A stretch of 64,000 nucleotides of DNA from NCBI GenBank assembly GCA_011390955.1, contig JAABRM010000032.1, positions 1-64,000 on the forward strand, read 5' to 3'. The stretch is from Oscillatoriales cyanobacterium (GTDB lineage: Bacteria; Cyanobacteriota; Cyanobacteriia; Cyanobacteriales; Laspinemataceae). The notes under the pieces are model-generated. The model ran no database searches, was not told the origin of the DNA, and saw only the letters and a program-made list of their open reading frames with translations. The translations under genes and the position numbers were made by a program. Below are positions 35,301 to 43,184 of the stretch, piece after piece (the stretch's first letter is position 1; the number at the start of each line of letters is the position of its first letter).

Positions 35301-35992
35301 CCTTACCAGAAGTACCTGAAGATATTAATGCCAAAATCTTCGAGTCCCTGCAAAACTTACAGAGAGAAATCCGCGACTTGCAAAAACGACTGCAAGCAAT
35401 GGAACCTGTAAATATGTTAGCCTTGGAGGAATATGAACAAACCACCAATCGCTTGCAGGAACTTCAGTCTAAACTGAAAACCCTCGAAGATGAACGCACG
35501 GAATTACTATTGAGAATCGAAAATTTTACCACCACCCGGTTACAAGCTTTTCAAGAAGCTTTTGACGCCGTGAACCAAAACTTTACCAACATTTTTGCCG
35601 AATTTTCTGATGGAGATGGACATTTACAGCTTGATGATACCGAAGACCCATTTAGTAGTGGTTTGAACCTGGTGGCTCATCCCAAAGGTAAACCCGTGCA
35701 GCGGTTGGCTTCTATGTCTGGGGGTGAAAAATCTTTAACCGCCCTGAGTTTTATCTTTGCCCTGCAACGCTATCGTCCTTCGCCGTTTTATGCCTTTGAT
35801 GAGGTAGATATGTTTTTGGATGAGGCGAATGTAGAAAGATTAGCTAAAATGATTAAACAGCAAGCACAGCAAGCACAGTTTATTGTGGTTAGTCACAAAA
35901 ATCCGATGCTGAAGTCCGCAGAACGCATTATTGGGGTGACTCAAGCGCGAGGCGCTCATACCCAAGTGGTGGGATTAAAAGTTCCGTCATAA
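32303..35992 (+). CDS. smc: Chromosome segregation protein SMC
   Basis: The 1229-residue protein is the bacterial condensin SMC, which compacts and segregates chromosomes with ScpA/ScpB. Walker A is GPNGSGKSN at residues 32-40. Long coiled coils flank a hinge at about residues 550-700 (GVYGLVAQLGRVEP, GRLGNIVVEDDEVAAAAI). The C-terminal head has the ABC signature SMSGGEKSLTALS (near 1137-1149) and Walker B PFYAFDEVD. A Glu/Asp-rich insert at about residues 95-137 lies in the N-terminal head, as in other cyanobacterial SMCs. It is unrelated to defence SMC systems: no JetABD-like genes are adjacent. Confidence 0.96.
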   Translation: MVHIKSIELTNFKSFGGTTNIPLLPGFTVVSGPNGSGKSNILDALLFCLGISTSKGMRAERLPDLVNHDRSQRRNSTVEASVQVTFDLGEDWIDRPQKTKATKSDNEIAEDETTDDVENLTDSTEDPEANEADRSDSGNRRNEWSISRRLRVTKQGTYTSTYYMDGQPCTLSELHERMNELRIYPEGYNVVLQGDVTAIISMNGRDRRAIIDELAGVAAFDRKIAQAKSKLDEVKEREDRCHIVEQELIRSRDRLDKDRVKAEKYQKLRTELLEKQKWESILAWRQLKQQEWELREKIEAGDRTIGELSLKVSRINYEIEQTNNQLNELNAQVKALGEDQLLALQTTQANQQAEQKQLQQRHEELVTSQQETQAAIARIEQKVKEDEAELARVQEQQQLSEAKLAVLRTGRDEAAVALQQGREQSQAIAAANQAWVEQQTQLHRQIETWQKTLDPQRTEQARLLERQRSLEEQIAKQQQTIQDSEAEIVHKKDSLKQLQNQELASQTDQIQALEEALQEAEAELQLQQATQKRLLEEQREKQRRLDKLEAQAQAIKETSGSGASQAIVDAKLPGVYGLVAQLGRVEPRYQLALEIAAGGRLGNIVVEDDEVAAAAIKLLKQNRAGRATFLPLNKIKPPRFDFNEGLKNVPGFIDYAVRLIACDNRYQPIFAYVFGSTVVFETLDAARSHLGKIRIVTLDGELLETSGAMTGGTSQNRSTLHFGTGDNTDSTEVAELQTRLQQISQILERCAIATETANTAVKTQSQQLIQAKQVQREVQLQVQQLVKEINGLTVSIEQMQQQLGKNRQELTAAKARLQQLATELPAKETQINQLRQALAELENSSKNSEWQQIQTQQQRLEEALQTAQSALTQEEKNHQELDSAYQRLAEKIAAGKQQLTQQQTQQKNREIAIYKVRQQLSEINQQIQATQTALGEIEAKLGAEKAARDLAETKLRELHLSRQQHNWQIQQLRETQQQRREQLLALQEELELKLADLPDPLPEVPEDINAKIFESLQNLQREIRDLQKRLQAMEPVNMLALEEYEQTTNRLQELQSKLKTLEDERTELLLRIENFTTTRLQAFQEAFDAVNQNFTNIFAEFSDGDGHLQLDDTEDPFSSGLNLVAHPKGKPVQRLASMSGGEKSLTALSFIFALQRYRPSPFYAFDEVDMFLDEANVERLAKMIKQQAQQAQFIVVSHKNPMLKSAERIIGVTQARGAHTQVVGLKVPS

Positions 35993-36060
35993 GAATGCTT
36001 CGGTGTAAATTTGATCGTAATTTAACTTTTATAGAATTCGAGATCGGAATTTTAGCAAGA

Positions 36061-37068
36061 ATGACATCTGAAATAATCCGCCCACGCTCCGAAATATTAA
36101 ATACTCAAGTCATTACCCGTAATAGCGGCAAACGCATCGGGGTAGTGAAGGAGTTATTGGTAGACATTGACCGACGGGAAGTGGTGGCGCTCGGTTTACG
36201 AGATAGCCTGATTTCTCTCGCCGGTATGCCTAGGTTTATGCTCCTCAGTAGCATCCAAAAAATTGGTGACGTAATCCTCGTCGAGGATGAAAACGTGATC
36301 GAAGATATCGATGTGGAAGCATATAGCAACCTGATTGGCAGCGAAACGATCACGGAAACCGGGGATCTTTTGGGAAAAGTTCGGGGGTTTAAATTTAATG
36401 TGGAAACTGGCGAACTCTATTCTCTAATTATTGCGTCATTAGGGATTCCCCAAATTCCCGAGCAAATGCTCAGTACCTACGAATTGCCCATTGATGAAAT
36501 TGTCAGCAGTGGCCCGAATCGGTTAATTGTTTTTGAAGGGGCGCAAGACCGCTTGACCCAATTATCCGTCGGGGTGATGGAACGCTTGGGTATTGGGGAA
36601 GCCCCTTGGGAAAAGAACCGCGAAGAAGAATTTCTCACGCCGAAAATTCGCATTGACAATCAACTCGGAACTGGAAAAACCATCCCAGAACCAGAACCCG
36701 TGCGGTTCCGCGAAGCGGATCGCGAACGCGAATCGCCTGCACGAGTCGTCGAAGAGGCTTGGAGTGAAGACGAATGGGGTGAACCGGAATCAGTTCCCGT
36801 CCCCGAGCCCATTTCAGAAGCCATGTACTATGAGGAAGAACTGGAAGAAGATAACTGGAATGAAGGCAGTAGAGGCGATCGCTATGAAGATTATCGAGAT
36901 CCGGTGAATCCCTATCCTGAGCCAGATTATCCCCAAGAATACGACTATCCCGATGTAGAAGCGGATGCTTGGGCCGACGAAGGAGAGCAAACTCCCTATA
37001 CACCCCCTCGCGTCAATATCCCACAGAAACAGAAAGCTCCAGAATATGAAGAAGAACCGGGATATTAA
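36061..37068 (+). CDS. PRC-barrel domain protein with acidic C-terminal tail
   Basis: The protein has two PRC-barrel domains: LNTQVITRNSGKRIGVVKEL at about residues 10-80, and a second with TGDLLGKVRGFKFNVETGEL from about 95. A disordered, Glu/Pro/Tyr-rich C-terminal half follows (for example PEPDYPQEYDYPDVEADAW). PRC barrels are small beta folds found in RimM and photosynthetic reaction-centre H subunits. The frame opens at 35995, but ATG 36061 (MTSEIIRPRSEILN) matches the usual start of cyanobacterial homologues and gives 335 residues. It lies close behind smc and may be co-transcribed. Confidence 0.83.
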   Translation: MTSEIIRPRSEILNTQVITRNSGKRIGVVKELLVDIDRREVVALGLRDSLISLAGMPRFMLLSSIQKIGDVILVEDENVIEDIDVEAYSNLIGSETITETGDLLGKVRGFKFNVETGELYSLIIASLGIPQIPEQMLSTYELPIDEIVSSGPNRLIVFEGAQDRLTQLSVGVMERLGIGEAPWEKNREEEFLTPKIRIDNQLGTGKTIPEPEPVRFREADRERESPARVVEEAWSEDEWGEPESVPVPEPISEAMYYEEELEEDNWNEGSRGDRYEDYRDPVNPYPEPDYPQEYDYPDVEADAWADEGEQTPYTPPRVNIPQKQKAPEYEEEPGY

Positions 37069-37089
37069 CTGGGCGTTGCACAATTAAGT

Positions 37090-37120
37090 AGTAGGGTGGG
37101 CAAATTTTGCCCACCCTACT
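37090..37120 (+). terminator. Hairpin terminator after the PRC-barrel gene
   Basis: A perfect 15-bp stem, AGTAGGGTGGGCAAA with TTTGCCCACCCTACT, lies 22 bp after the stop codon, followed by TTATTTG. A degenerate relative (GTAGGGTGAACATTGCCCACC) occurs near 44463-44487. Confidence 0.72.
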
Positions 37121-37123
37121 TTA

Positions 37124-37287
37124 TTTGTTGGTTGTTGTTGGTTGTTGGTTGGTTGTTGTTGGTTGTTGGTTGGTTGTTGTTGGTTGTTGGTTGGTGGTTG
37201 GTTGTTGGTTGTTGGTTATTGGTTGTTGGTTGGTGGTTGAATCGAATAACAAATAACAAACAACAAATAACAAACAACAAATAACAT
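37124..37287. repeat. Heptamer foldback array (locus C)
   Basis: The G/T-rich arm (GTTGTTGGTTGTTGGTTG units, 37124-37238) is joined by a short AATCGAATAAC spacer to a C/A-rich arm (AAATAACAAACAAC units, about 37250-37287). Arm lengths are unequal. It directly follows the hairpin terminator. Confidence 0.82.
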
Positions 37288-37353
37288 CAAAAAGCATAAT
37301 TACTGAAGTTGATATAAAATAACACCAGTCAGAAGTTATATGGTATTTAGCTA

Positions 37354-37575
37354 ATGCTAGACTCAACTCTCCTAGTTCCACTGTTATACCTGGTTTTGGC
37401 TGGGGTTTACTTGGTTGTGGTTCCCTTTGCTACTTATCTCTATTTACAACAACGCTGGAATGTTGCCACCTCCTTTGAGCGTGGTTTTATGTACTTTTTG
37501 GTCTTTTTCTTTTTCCCTGGATTGTTATTACTCAGTCCATTTTTGAATTTTCGCCCTCAACGCCGGGAAATCTAA
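37354..37575 (+). CDS. ndhL: NAD(P)H-quinone oxidoreductase subunit L
   Basis: The 73-residue membrane protein matches NdhL of cyanobacterial and chloroplast NDH-1. Hydrophobic segments [20 protein letters not shown] and [20 protein letters not shown] flank the conserved [14 protein letters not shown], and the C-terminus reads NFRPQRREI. NdhL helps couple the ferredoxin-binding module to the membrane arm for cyclic electron flow and CO2 uptake. It precedes a DUF3007 gene; ndhL, DUF3007 and trpA are commonly neighbours in cyanobacteria. Confidence 0.92.
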   Translation: MLDSTLLVPLLYLVLAGVYLVVVPFATYLYLQQRWNVATSFERGFMYFLVFFFFPGLLLLSPFLNFRPQRREI

Positions 37576-37647
37576 TCTTTGACTCTGGGAAAGTTGTCGT
37601 GAAAATTTCATGGTAATTTTTAGGATTCAGTGATTTTACCTGCTTAT

Positions 37648-37777
37648 AGCACTTCTCAGAGTTATGAAGTACAAAAAAACTGTCATTCCCGCCTCCTTCG
37701 GAGCCTGGGGCGTTAGCGCTATATGCGGGAATCCAGAAAACCTCTGTACTTCATCAGGATAATAACCGCTATATAGT
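37648..37777. repeat. ~110-bp element, copy 1, with enlarged loop
   Basis: This reads AGCACTTCTCAGAGTTATGA ... CATTCCCGC [insert] GCGGGAATCC ... CCTCTGTACTTCATC ... ATAACCGCTATAT. It matches copy 2 at 38366-38467 outside the palindrome. In copy 1 the loop of the TTCCCGCGAATGCGGGAA palindrome is replaced by about 32 bases containing CTCCTTCGGAGCCTGGGG. Confidence 0.8.
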
Positions 37778-37842
37778 AAAGATAAAATTACTGAATCCTT
37801 AAGCCATTGATGATAATTTTGATAATTTTATTCTGAATAATT

Positions 37843-38148
37843 ATGCGTAGAATTGATGTAATTGGCATTGGCTTGGGAATGTTTTTGGCCGGTGGATTGG
37901 TTTATTTAGCCTTAGAATTTGCCGGATTAGATAGTCAATCAGCGGGAATTTGGAGCCAAGCTGTCCTGGTGGGGGGAGTGGTGGGCTGGCTGTTGACTTA
38001 TTTGTTTAGAGCCCTGACTCAACAAATGACCTTGAATCAGCAAATTAAAGAGTATAAAGAGGCGGTTTTAACGAAGCAGTTAGAAGAAATGTCCCCGGAA
38101 GAATTAGCGAAAATTCAGGCAGAAATTGAAGCGGAGAAAAAATCTTAA
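37843..38148 (+). CDS. DUF3007 family membrane protein
   Basis: The 101-residue protein matches DUF3007. It has two transmembrane segments (IGIGLGMFLAGGLVYLALEF and AVLVGGVVGWLLTYLFRAL) and a charged C-terminal helix with EEMSPEELAKIQAEIEAE. It usually sits between ndhL and trpA in cyanobacteria and plastid-derived genomes. Function unknown. Here both sides carry copies of the same ~110-bp repeat element. Confidence 0.88.
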   Translation: MRRIDVIGIGLGMFLAGGLVYLALEFAGLDSQSAGIWSQAVLVGGVVGWLLTYLFRALTQQMTLNQQIKEYKEAVLTKQLEEMSPEELAKIQAEIEAEKKS

Positions 38149-38627
38149 AAGTGTAGATTTTGGTAGCATATTTTGGTAGTAGCATATTTTGGTAGGGTGG
38201 GTTAGGCGGACATTGAGATTGGGAAACAAATCAGCCATTTAATATTTCCGCGCCCTTCCCACCACAGCCAAATTAATTGAAAAAACGGTGCGTTACGGCT
38301 CGAATTGGGTTAATTTGTGCTAATTTAATGTTCATGGCGAGCCTAACGCACCCTACAATTTACTTAGCACTTGTCAGAGTTATGAATTACAAAAAAACCT
38401 GTCATTCCCGCGAATGCGGGAATCCATCAAACCTCTGTACTTCATCCGGATTATAACCGCTATATACAGCGTTTTTCAGGTTACTGAACCACGCTAGGGC
38501 GAAGCATTTCGGTATTTAATTTAATATTGTAGGGGCGATTCGCGAATCGCCCCTACACTGCCGGAATGCTTCGCCCCTACAGGTATTTGTGGTTTACTCG
38601 CGGAGAAAATAGCTATATGGCTGACGA
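38149..38627. other. Repeat-dense intergenic region
   Basis: This holds, in order, a GGTGGGTTAGGCGG element, a GGTGCGTTACGGCTCG/CGAGCCTAACGCACCC hairpin (about 38289-38354), copy 2 of the ~110-bp element, and a nest of GGGCGAAGCATTTCGG / CCGGAATGCTTCGCCCC and GTAGGGGCGATTCGCGAATC palindromes (about 38500-38580). No gene is supported. Confidence 0.65.
38366..38467. repeat. ~110-bp element, copy 2
   Basis: This has the same flanks as copy 1 (37648-37777), AGCACTTGTCAGAGTTATGA to ATAACCGCTATATA, with the standard TTCCCGCGAATGCGGGAA palindrome in the middle. Confidence 0.8.
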
Positions 38628-39515
38628 CTAAAATCTATCGGACAACCAATCTAAGTTACGACCAACCAACAATTCAGTCATTTTCGCATGATGCGTATTT
38701 TTCATGGCTACAGTTTGCCAATCAAATCTATGTAAATTTGCCCAGGCTTTCACAGCTTGACTTTCATCATAAGTCATCAGAAAGTCTCCAGCCATTTGAC
38801 TCGCTAATTGAAATAAATTTTGATGGTTTAATTGAGCATACTGATAAAGACGATGCCCAGCTTTTTTCCCCGCTGCTGTGTAGGGAGGATCGATAAAAAA
38901 TACCACATTATGCCGATGAATATTCTGGGTAATAATTTCTAAACCATCTCCGGGAATAAAAGTAATGCGATCGCGTATTTCCGCAATCTGCAATATCCGA
39001 CGTTTCAAGGTTTCTGGATACCAGCGAGACTTTAAACCTTTCCCTTTTTCTCCTTGCTTAACCATCCCGGCACCAGGGGCTAAAATTCCGCCTCGATTTA
39101 CCCGATTTTTCACAATTGTTTGAAAAGCTTTGTGTTTTAATGACTGGGGTTCATTTGACAAGATTTCTCTCACCGCCTCATCGGTCATTTCAAACTTAAT
39201 AATTTCCTCTGCTAACCACTCTGCATCTCCAGATAAAATAGTCTGCCAAACTGCTGCAACCTGGTCATCTAACTCTACCATTGTCACATGATTGGCTAAT
39301 TTTTCAAAAGCCACTGTTAAACTGACAATTCCGCCACCAGCAAACGGTTCAATAAATTCTTGGGCTACATTCGGTAAACTATTTAGCCATTGTCGAATTC
39401 GAGGCACTAACCAAGTTTTTCCTCCGGGATAGCGAAAAGGACTCCTTTGAGGAACCGAGGAAACATTAGTAATTTGGTTGAGGTTTTGTCGATCGAATAG
39501 GGAAAGTTGTTGCAT
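38628..39515 (-). CDS. D12-class N6-adenine DNA methyltransferase (Dam-like)
   Basis: The 295-residue protein matches the D12/Dam family of adenine-N6 DNA methyltransferases. The SAM-binding motif is PFRYPGGKTWLVPRI, preceded by FIEPFAGGGIVSL-type motif I (EFIEPFAGGGIVSLTVAF), and the catalytic motif is FFIDPPYTAAGKK. The recognition site cannot be read. No restriction endonuclease is adjacent, so it is an orphan methylase. It is encoded opposite to the ndhL-DUF3007-trpA genes and separates DUF3007 from trpA, in a repeat-rich setting that suggests insertion. Confidence 0.9.
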   Translation of the reverse strand: MQQLSLFDRQNLNQITNVSSVPQRSPFRYPGGKTWLVPRIRQWLNSLPNVAQEFIEPFAGGGIVSLTVAFEKLANHVTMVELDDQVAAVWQTILSGDAEWLAEEIIKFEMTDEAVREILSNEPQSLKHKAFQTIVKNRVNRGGILAPGAGMVKQGEKGKGLKSRWYPETLKRRILQIAEIRDRITFIPGDGLEIITQNIHRHNVVFFIDPPYTAAGKKAGHRLYQYAQLNHQNLFQLASQMAGDFLMTYDESQAVKAWANLHRFDWQTVAMKNTHHAKMTELLVGRNLDWLSDRF

Positions 39516-39598
39516 GGCGATCGCGTAATTATCGCGTAATCATCTCCTAATTAGAGTAAATCGATTAAACTGGGCGCATCTGGTGGATTCACCTCTTC

Positions 39599-39800
39599 TA
39601 ATACCAAATCCGCTTTTCAAGTAGAGGCGATTCGCTTTCTCTCCTCTAGGATCATCCCCTAAAACGAGGAGAGAAGAGAGAAGAGAGAAGAGAGAAGAGA
39701 GAATTTTCATGGTTCACCTATGCATCTCTTTTCTATGCATCTCTTTTCTCTGCACCTCTGGATCTCCCTTCTTGGGTTGTGAGAACCGGATTTGATATCA
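39599..39800. mobile_element. MITE-like element, family A (copy 3)
   Basis: The inverted ends are TAATACCAAATCCGCTTTT (left) and GAGAACCGGATTTGATATCA (right). The interior differs from copies 1 and 2: it holds a (GAGAAGA) heptamer run, about 39671-39702, and TGCATCTCTTTTCT tandem units. It lies in the trpA upstream region. Confidence 0.65.
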
Positions 39801-39908
39801 CAACCTGTGGCGACTGTCTCCTGCCTGGAATCGGATCTTCGATCGCGATCGCCCTGTAGTAAAGTATTTTGAGGTTAGCCCAAGAAAAAATTACTATCTA
39901 TATCAAGA

Positions 39909-40703
39909 ATGAACTCGGTTCAACAATGCTTTGCGTCTCTGCGGAATCGCGCCGAATGTGCCTTGATTCCTTTTATCACCGCTGGCGATCCTGACTTGGA
40001 GACAACGGCCCAAGCTTTGCAACTCTTAGATCGCCACGGGGCAGATTTAATTGAACTCGGTGTTCCCTATTCCGATCCTCTGGCCGATGGGCCAGTGATT
40101 CAAGCCGCAGCGACTCGCGCTTTGCAACGGGGCACCCGGTTAGATGATGTGTTAGAAATGCTTGCCCAGGTGACGCCACATCTGAAAGCGCCGATTATTT
40201 TGTTTACTTATTACAACCCGATTTTGCATCGCGGGTTAGAAACTTTTTGCCAACAAATTGCCCAAGCTGGGGTGAAAGGCTTGGTGGTGCCGGATTTGCC
40301 GTTGGAAGAATCCGCCGAGGTGATTCAGGTGGCCACGGGATATGGGATCGAGGTGGTGTTGTTGGTGGCGCCGACGACTCCCAAAGACCGAATTAGCGCG
40401 ATCGCCGAACAGTCTCAGGGATTTATTTATTTAGTCAGCGTCACCGGTGTTACGGGCATGAGAACGGAAATTCAGTCTCGGGCGAAAGATTTGCTGACTC
40501 AGATTCGAGACTTTACCGACAAACCCATTGGGGTCGGTTTTGGCATTTCTGACCCAGAACAAGCCACCCAGGTGAAAAATTGGGGCGCTGATGCGGTGAT
40601 CGTGGGCAGTGCCTTTGTCAAGCGGTTAGCCGATGGGACTCCCGCACAAGGCTTAGAGGCGATCGCTGATTTCTGTTCCCGTCTCAAGTCAGCGATTCGT
40701 TAA
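39909..40703 (+). CDS. trpA: Tryptophan synthase alpha subunit
   Basis: The 264-residue TIM-barrel protein cleaves indole-3-glycerol phosphate to indole, which passes to TrpB. Catalytic E49 and D60 are both in place in [17 protein letters not shown]. The phosphate-binding end has [24 protein letters not shown] and [11 protein letters not shown]. Length is normal. It is single here; trpB is not in the window. In many cyanobacteria trpA follows ndhL and DUF3007, from which it is separated here by an adenine methylase gene and repeats. Confidence 0.96.
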   Translation: MNSVQQCFASLRNRAECALIPFITAGDPDLETTAQALQLLDRHGADLIELGVPYSDPLADGPVIQAAATRALQRGTRLDDVLEMLAQVTPHLKAPIILFTYYNPILHRGLETFCQQIAQAGVKGLVVPDLPLEESAEVIQVATGYGIEVVLLVAPTTPKDRISAIAEQSQGFIYLVSVTGVTGMRTEIQSRAKDLLTQIRDFTDKPIGVGFGISDPEQATQVKNWGADAVIVGSAFVKRLADGTPAQGLEAIADFCSRLKSAIR

Positions 40704-40734
40704 CTGTTCTTACAGCAATTTTCTCCGCGAGTAA

Positions 40735-40846
40735 ACCAAAAATATCTTTAGGGGCGAAGCATTCCGTAGGGGCGAATGCGAGAACGCCCCTACAAGGGCG
40801 AATGCGAGAACGCCCCTACTGCTTAAAATATTAAAAGAAAATGATT
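40735..40846. repeat. GGGGCGAAGCATTCCG / GGGCGAATGCGAGAACGCCCC repeats
   Basis: A GTAGGGGCGAATGCGAGAAC..CCCCTAC hairpin unit occurs twice in tandem next to GGGGCGAAGCATTCCG. It lies between the convergent ends of trpA and the J-domain gene. Confidence 0.65.
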
Positions 40847-40884
40847 GATTTGATTTGATTCAATCAGGGTCAGAAAATCGGTTT

Positions 40885-41517
40885 TTAGGGTTTTGAGGAT
40901 CGAATCATCTGCTCTATTCGCCGAAAATCTCGTTCTACTTCTACCCACAGCGATCGATTGTGCGGATCGGTGCGGAGTGCTTTTTTTAAATATATTCTCG
41001 CTTGCCCTAATTTTTTCTCTGTAATTAATTGACTAGCCAAGCTTTGATAAGCGCTGGCTAACCACTCTTTTACATCCGGATCTTGCGGAATTCTTTGTAT
41101 CAGCGCTTCGGTTAAGACAACAGCGCGAGCAAAGCGTTTATTTTGTAAAAATCCCTGTAAGTCTAAATATGCTTTTTGCTTTAGTAATTTTTCCGGATCC
41201 GTAAGCTCAAAATCCTGTCGAGGATTTGATTTATTATTTGATTTTTTAACAGTGACCCGCGTCTGGGGTGGTGTTTTTGTTGATGATGAAGCCGATGGCG
41301 ATCGCACTTCATCTAACTTTTCACCGGGCGGTTTGGCGATGCCCAGCAGAAAATTATATGCTTGATTAATCTCAATAAACTTATCGTGGGATTTCAAATC
41401 TTGAGGATTTACATCGGGATGATATTTTCTCGCCAATCGTCGGTAGGACTGCTTGACTTCTTCGAGAGTTGCATCCACTGTTAAACCCAATAATCGATAA
41501 GATTCTTCAATATTCAT
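40885..41517 (-). CDS. J-domain protein with C-terminal TPR-like repeats
   Basis: The 210-residue protein opens with a J domain (MNIEESYRLLGLTVDATLEE) containing the HPD motif in RKYHPDVNPQ, which stimulates Hsp70/DnaK ATPase. After a Ser/Thr/Lys-rich linker, residues about 125-200 contain a TPR-like helical region (FARAVVLTEALIQRIPQDPD and ARIYLKKALRTDPHN). No zinc-finger or C-terminal DnaJ domain is present, so it is a type III J protein. The client is unknown. Confidence 0.9.
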   Translation of the reverse strand: MNIEESYRLLGLTVDATLEEVKQSYRRLARKYHPDVNPQDLKSHDKFIEINQAYNFLLGIAKPPGEKLDEVRSPSASSSTKTPPQTRVTVKKSNNKSNPRQDFELTDPEKLLKQKAYLDLQGFLQNKRFARAVVLTEALIQRIPQDPDVKEWLASAYQSLASQLITEKKLGQARIYLKKALRTDPHNRSLWVEVERDFRRIEQMIRSSKP

Positions 41518-41704
41518 AGAAGTAAAAATGGTAGAAACCGTTAATTTTGCTCCGAGGTTTTCTGGGAAAATCTGGAGCGAAAAAAAATAAGGCTTAAATC
41601 CTAGAAGTAAATAAGGATTTAAGCATTTAAGTCAAGCATAATTAACTGGCTAAAAATAACTGGCTCAAAACAGAGTGAACCAGTGCCACTAATGCCAATC
41701 AATT

Positions 41705-42040
41705 TTAACTGTCATCATCCAAAGAACTAATCGAAGCTAAAGTTTTCTCCAAGTGCATTCGCTGTTCCATTTTGTGCAAAAAATAGCCGGTCATCATGGC
41801 TGAAGCTAATAAACCGGCTAAATTTTCCCGATTAGTGGTGATTTGAATATCAAAGTTGTCTGATGGTAGAACTCCCATCATTCCTTGCACATTTTGGGAG
41901 ATAATTTCCTTGATTTCTGTAGAAGCAGATTTGGCCATATTCGCCAAAACTTCTGGGGGTTGGTGCCGCAGATATTTCAGCAATTGATTGGCATCTACAG
42001 AATCGGTATTGGAATTCATAAAATTTGGTTGATCTACCAT
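41705..42040 (-). CDS. DUF760 family protein
   Basis: The 111-residue protein matches DUF760, a family conserved in cyanobacteria and chloroplasts (where some members bind proteases or photosynthetic complexes). Characteristic segments are LLKYLRHQPPEVLANMAKSA, NVQGMMGVLP and NRENLAGLLASAMMTGYFLH. No signal sequence is seen. It appears to be a single gene. Confidence 0.88.
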   Translation of the reverse strand: MVDQPNFMNSNTDSVDANQLLKYLRHQPPEVLANMAKSASTEIKEIISQNVQGMMGVLPSDNFDIQITTNRENLAGLLASAMMTGYFLHKMEQRMHLEKTLASISSLDDDS

Positions 42041-42566
42041 AATTATTTTGGGGATTTAGACGGTTCTATACGATCGATTGAGAGTTCCAGATTTCAGAAC
42101 ATGAAATGAGCGAAAACTCGCCGCAACAATTTAATTGATTTTTAAGACAATTTAGATGCAAGGGTCGATCCAGTCAAGATGTCTGGTTCCCCCGATTGGG
42201 GTTCACAGATGAGATTCCGATCGATTTCAACCCGATCGCGATCGGGTTGATTTTAGGCTTCGGTTCCGGTGAACCTTCCGCTCAGAATCTTTCCTGGGAC
42301 TCTTGATGGCGCTTCCTTTCGCTAGTCTAACATAGATAACTGACTGGCTGCCAATGGCTGCCAAGGGCTGCCAAGGGCTGCCAAGGGGATGATATCTGCG
42401 ATCGCCCACCGAAACCCTAGTGCTGCCAATGAAAAAAAAGAATTTTGCTCGGGGTAGTTGACTTTACCAAAAAAATGGTTAATAATGATGCGTGCTGATT
42501 CGCTAGAGCAAAAGATGCCTGCCATCACAGGGAAGCATCCAATTATCTGGCAAATTAGTCAAATTC
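42041..42566. other. Region between DUF760 and trnL with palindrome and tandem repeats
   Basis: This contains a perfect 24-bp palindrome at 42227-42250 with the core CCCGATCGCGATCGGG, followed by TTTT, and a tandem GGCTGCCAAGG decamer-like repeat at about 42344-42389. No coding region is supported. The trnL promoter should lie within the last 100 bp. Confidence 0.55.
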
Positions 42567-42876
42567 GGGGGCGTGGCGGAATGGTAGACGCTACGGACTT
42601 AAGAAATTGAGCCTTGTTAGAGAAATCTGGCAAGTGGATGCTCTCAAATTCAGGGAAACCTAAATCTGGTGACAGACAAGGCAATCCTGAGCCAAGCCGA
42701 AACCAGCCAAAAGCGGTTCGGAAGGTGCAGAGACTCGACGGGAGCTACCCTAACGTTTAGCCGAGGGTAAAGAGAGAGTCCAATTCTCAAAGCCGAATGG
42801 CAGTGGTGAAAGCTGCGAGAGAATGAAAATCCGTTGGCTAGTGATAGCCGTGTGGGTTCAAGTCCCACCGCCCCCA
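42567..42876 (+). tRNA. trnL-UAA: tRNA-Leu(UAA) interrupted by a group I intron
   Basis: Exon 1 is 42567-42600, ending CGGACTT, and exon 2 is 42826-42876, starting AAAATCCG. Joined, they give an 85-nt type II tRNA. The acceptor stem pairs GGGGGCG with CGCCCCC, the anticodon stem is ACGGA/TCCGT with loop CUUAAAA (anticodon UAA), the variable arm is GGCTA/TAGCC, and the T arm is GTGGGTTCAAGTCCCAC. The 3' CCA is not encoded. The intron falls after the first anticodon base, the position known for the cyanobacterial and plastid trnL intron. Confidence 0.96.
42601..42825 (+). other. Group I intron in trnL-UAA
   Basis: The 225-nt intervening sequence starts AAGAAATTGAGCCTT after exon 1's terminal T and ends with G at 42825, as required for group I splicing. 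Internal segments such as GACAGACAAGGC and AGAGACTCGACGGG are consistent with the conserved P/Q/R/S core of the cyanobacterial trnL intron. It carries no homing endonuclease frame. Confidence 0.93.
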
Positions 42877-43138
42877 TATAAACCCCATCTAAAATAAGCC
42901 CATATTTGGCATTAGTGCTTCAATTTTTCACTCAATTGCCATCACACAGGGTAATCTCACGATTTACCAAAAATCATGCAACAGTAGGGGCGCAATGCTT
43001 GCGCCCCCGCACGGTGCGACCACGGGGGGCGCAAGCATTGCGCCCCTACATCAGCCCAAATAACTCTCGTAATTGTAGCAATAATTTTTTTGCCATCACA
43101 CAGGGTAATCTCACAGGGTAATCTCACAGGGTAAATAG

Positions 43139-43175
43139 CGAAAAACCCCGTCTCACAATGAGTCAGGGTTTTTTT
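43139..43175 (+). terminator. Hairpin followed by T run
   Basis: AAAAACCCCGTCTCA pairs imperfectly with TGAGTCAGGGTTTTTTT. It lies 260 bp after trnL, too far to be its own terminator with certainty. Confidence 0.5.
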
Positions 43176-43184
43176 ATCTGCGCT

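Noticed and set aside
32303-35992. SMC as part of a Wadjet-type defence system with the neighbouring nuclease
   Set aside because: The protein is full-length housekeeping SMC, and no JetA, JetB or JetD-like genes are adjacent.
38628-39515. Restriction-modification system
   Set aside because: No endonuclease gene lies next to the adenine methylase.
42650-42877. 75-codon minus-strand frame
   Set aside because: It is the complement of the trnL intron and second exon.
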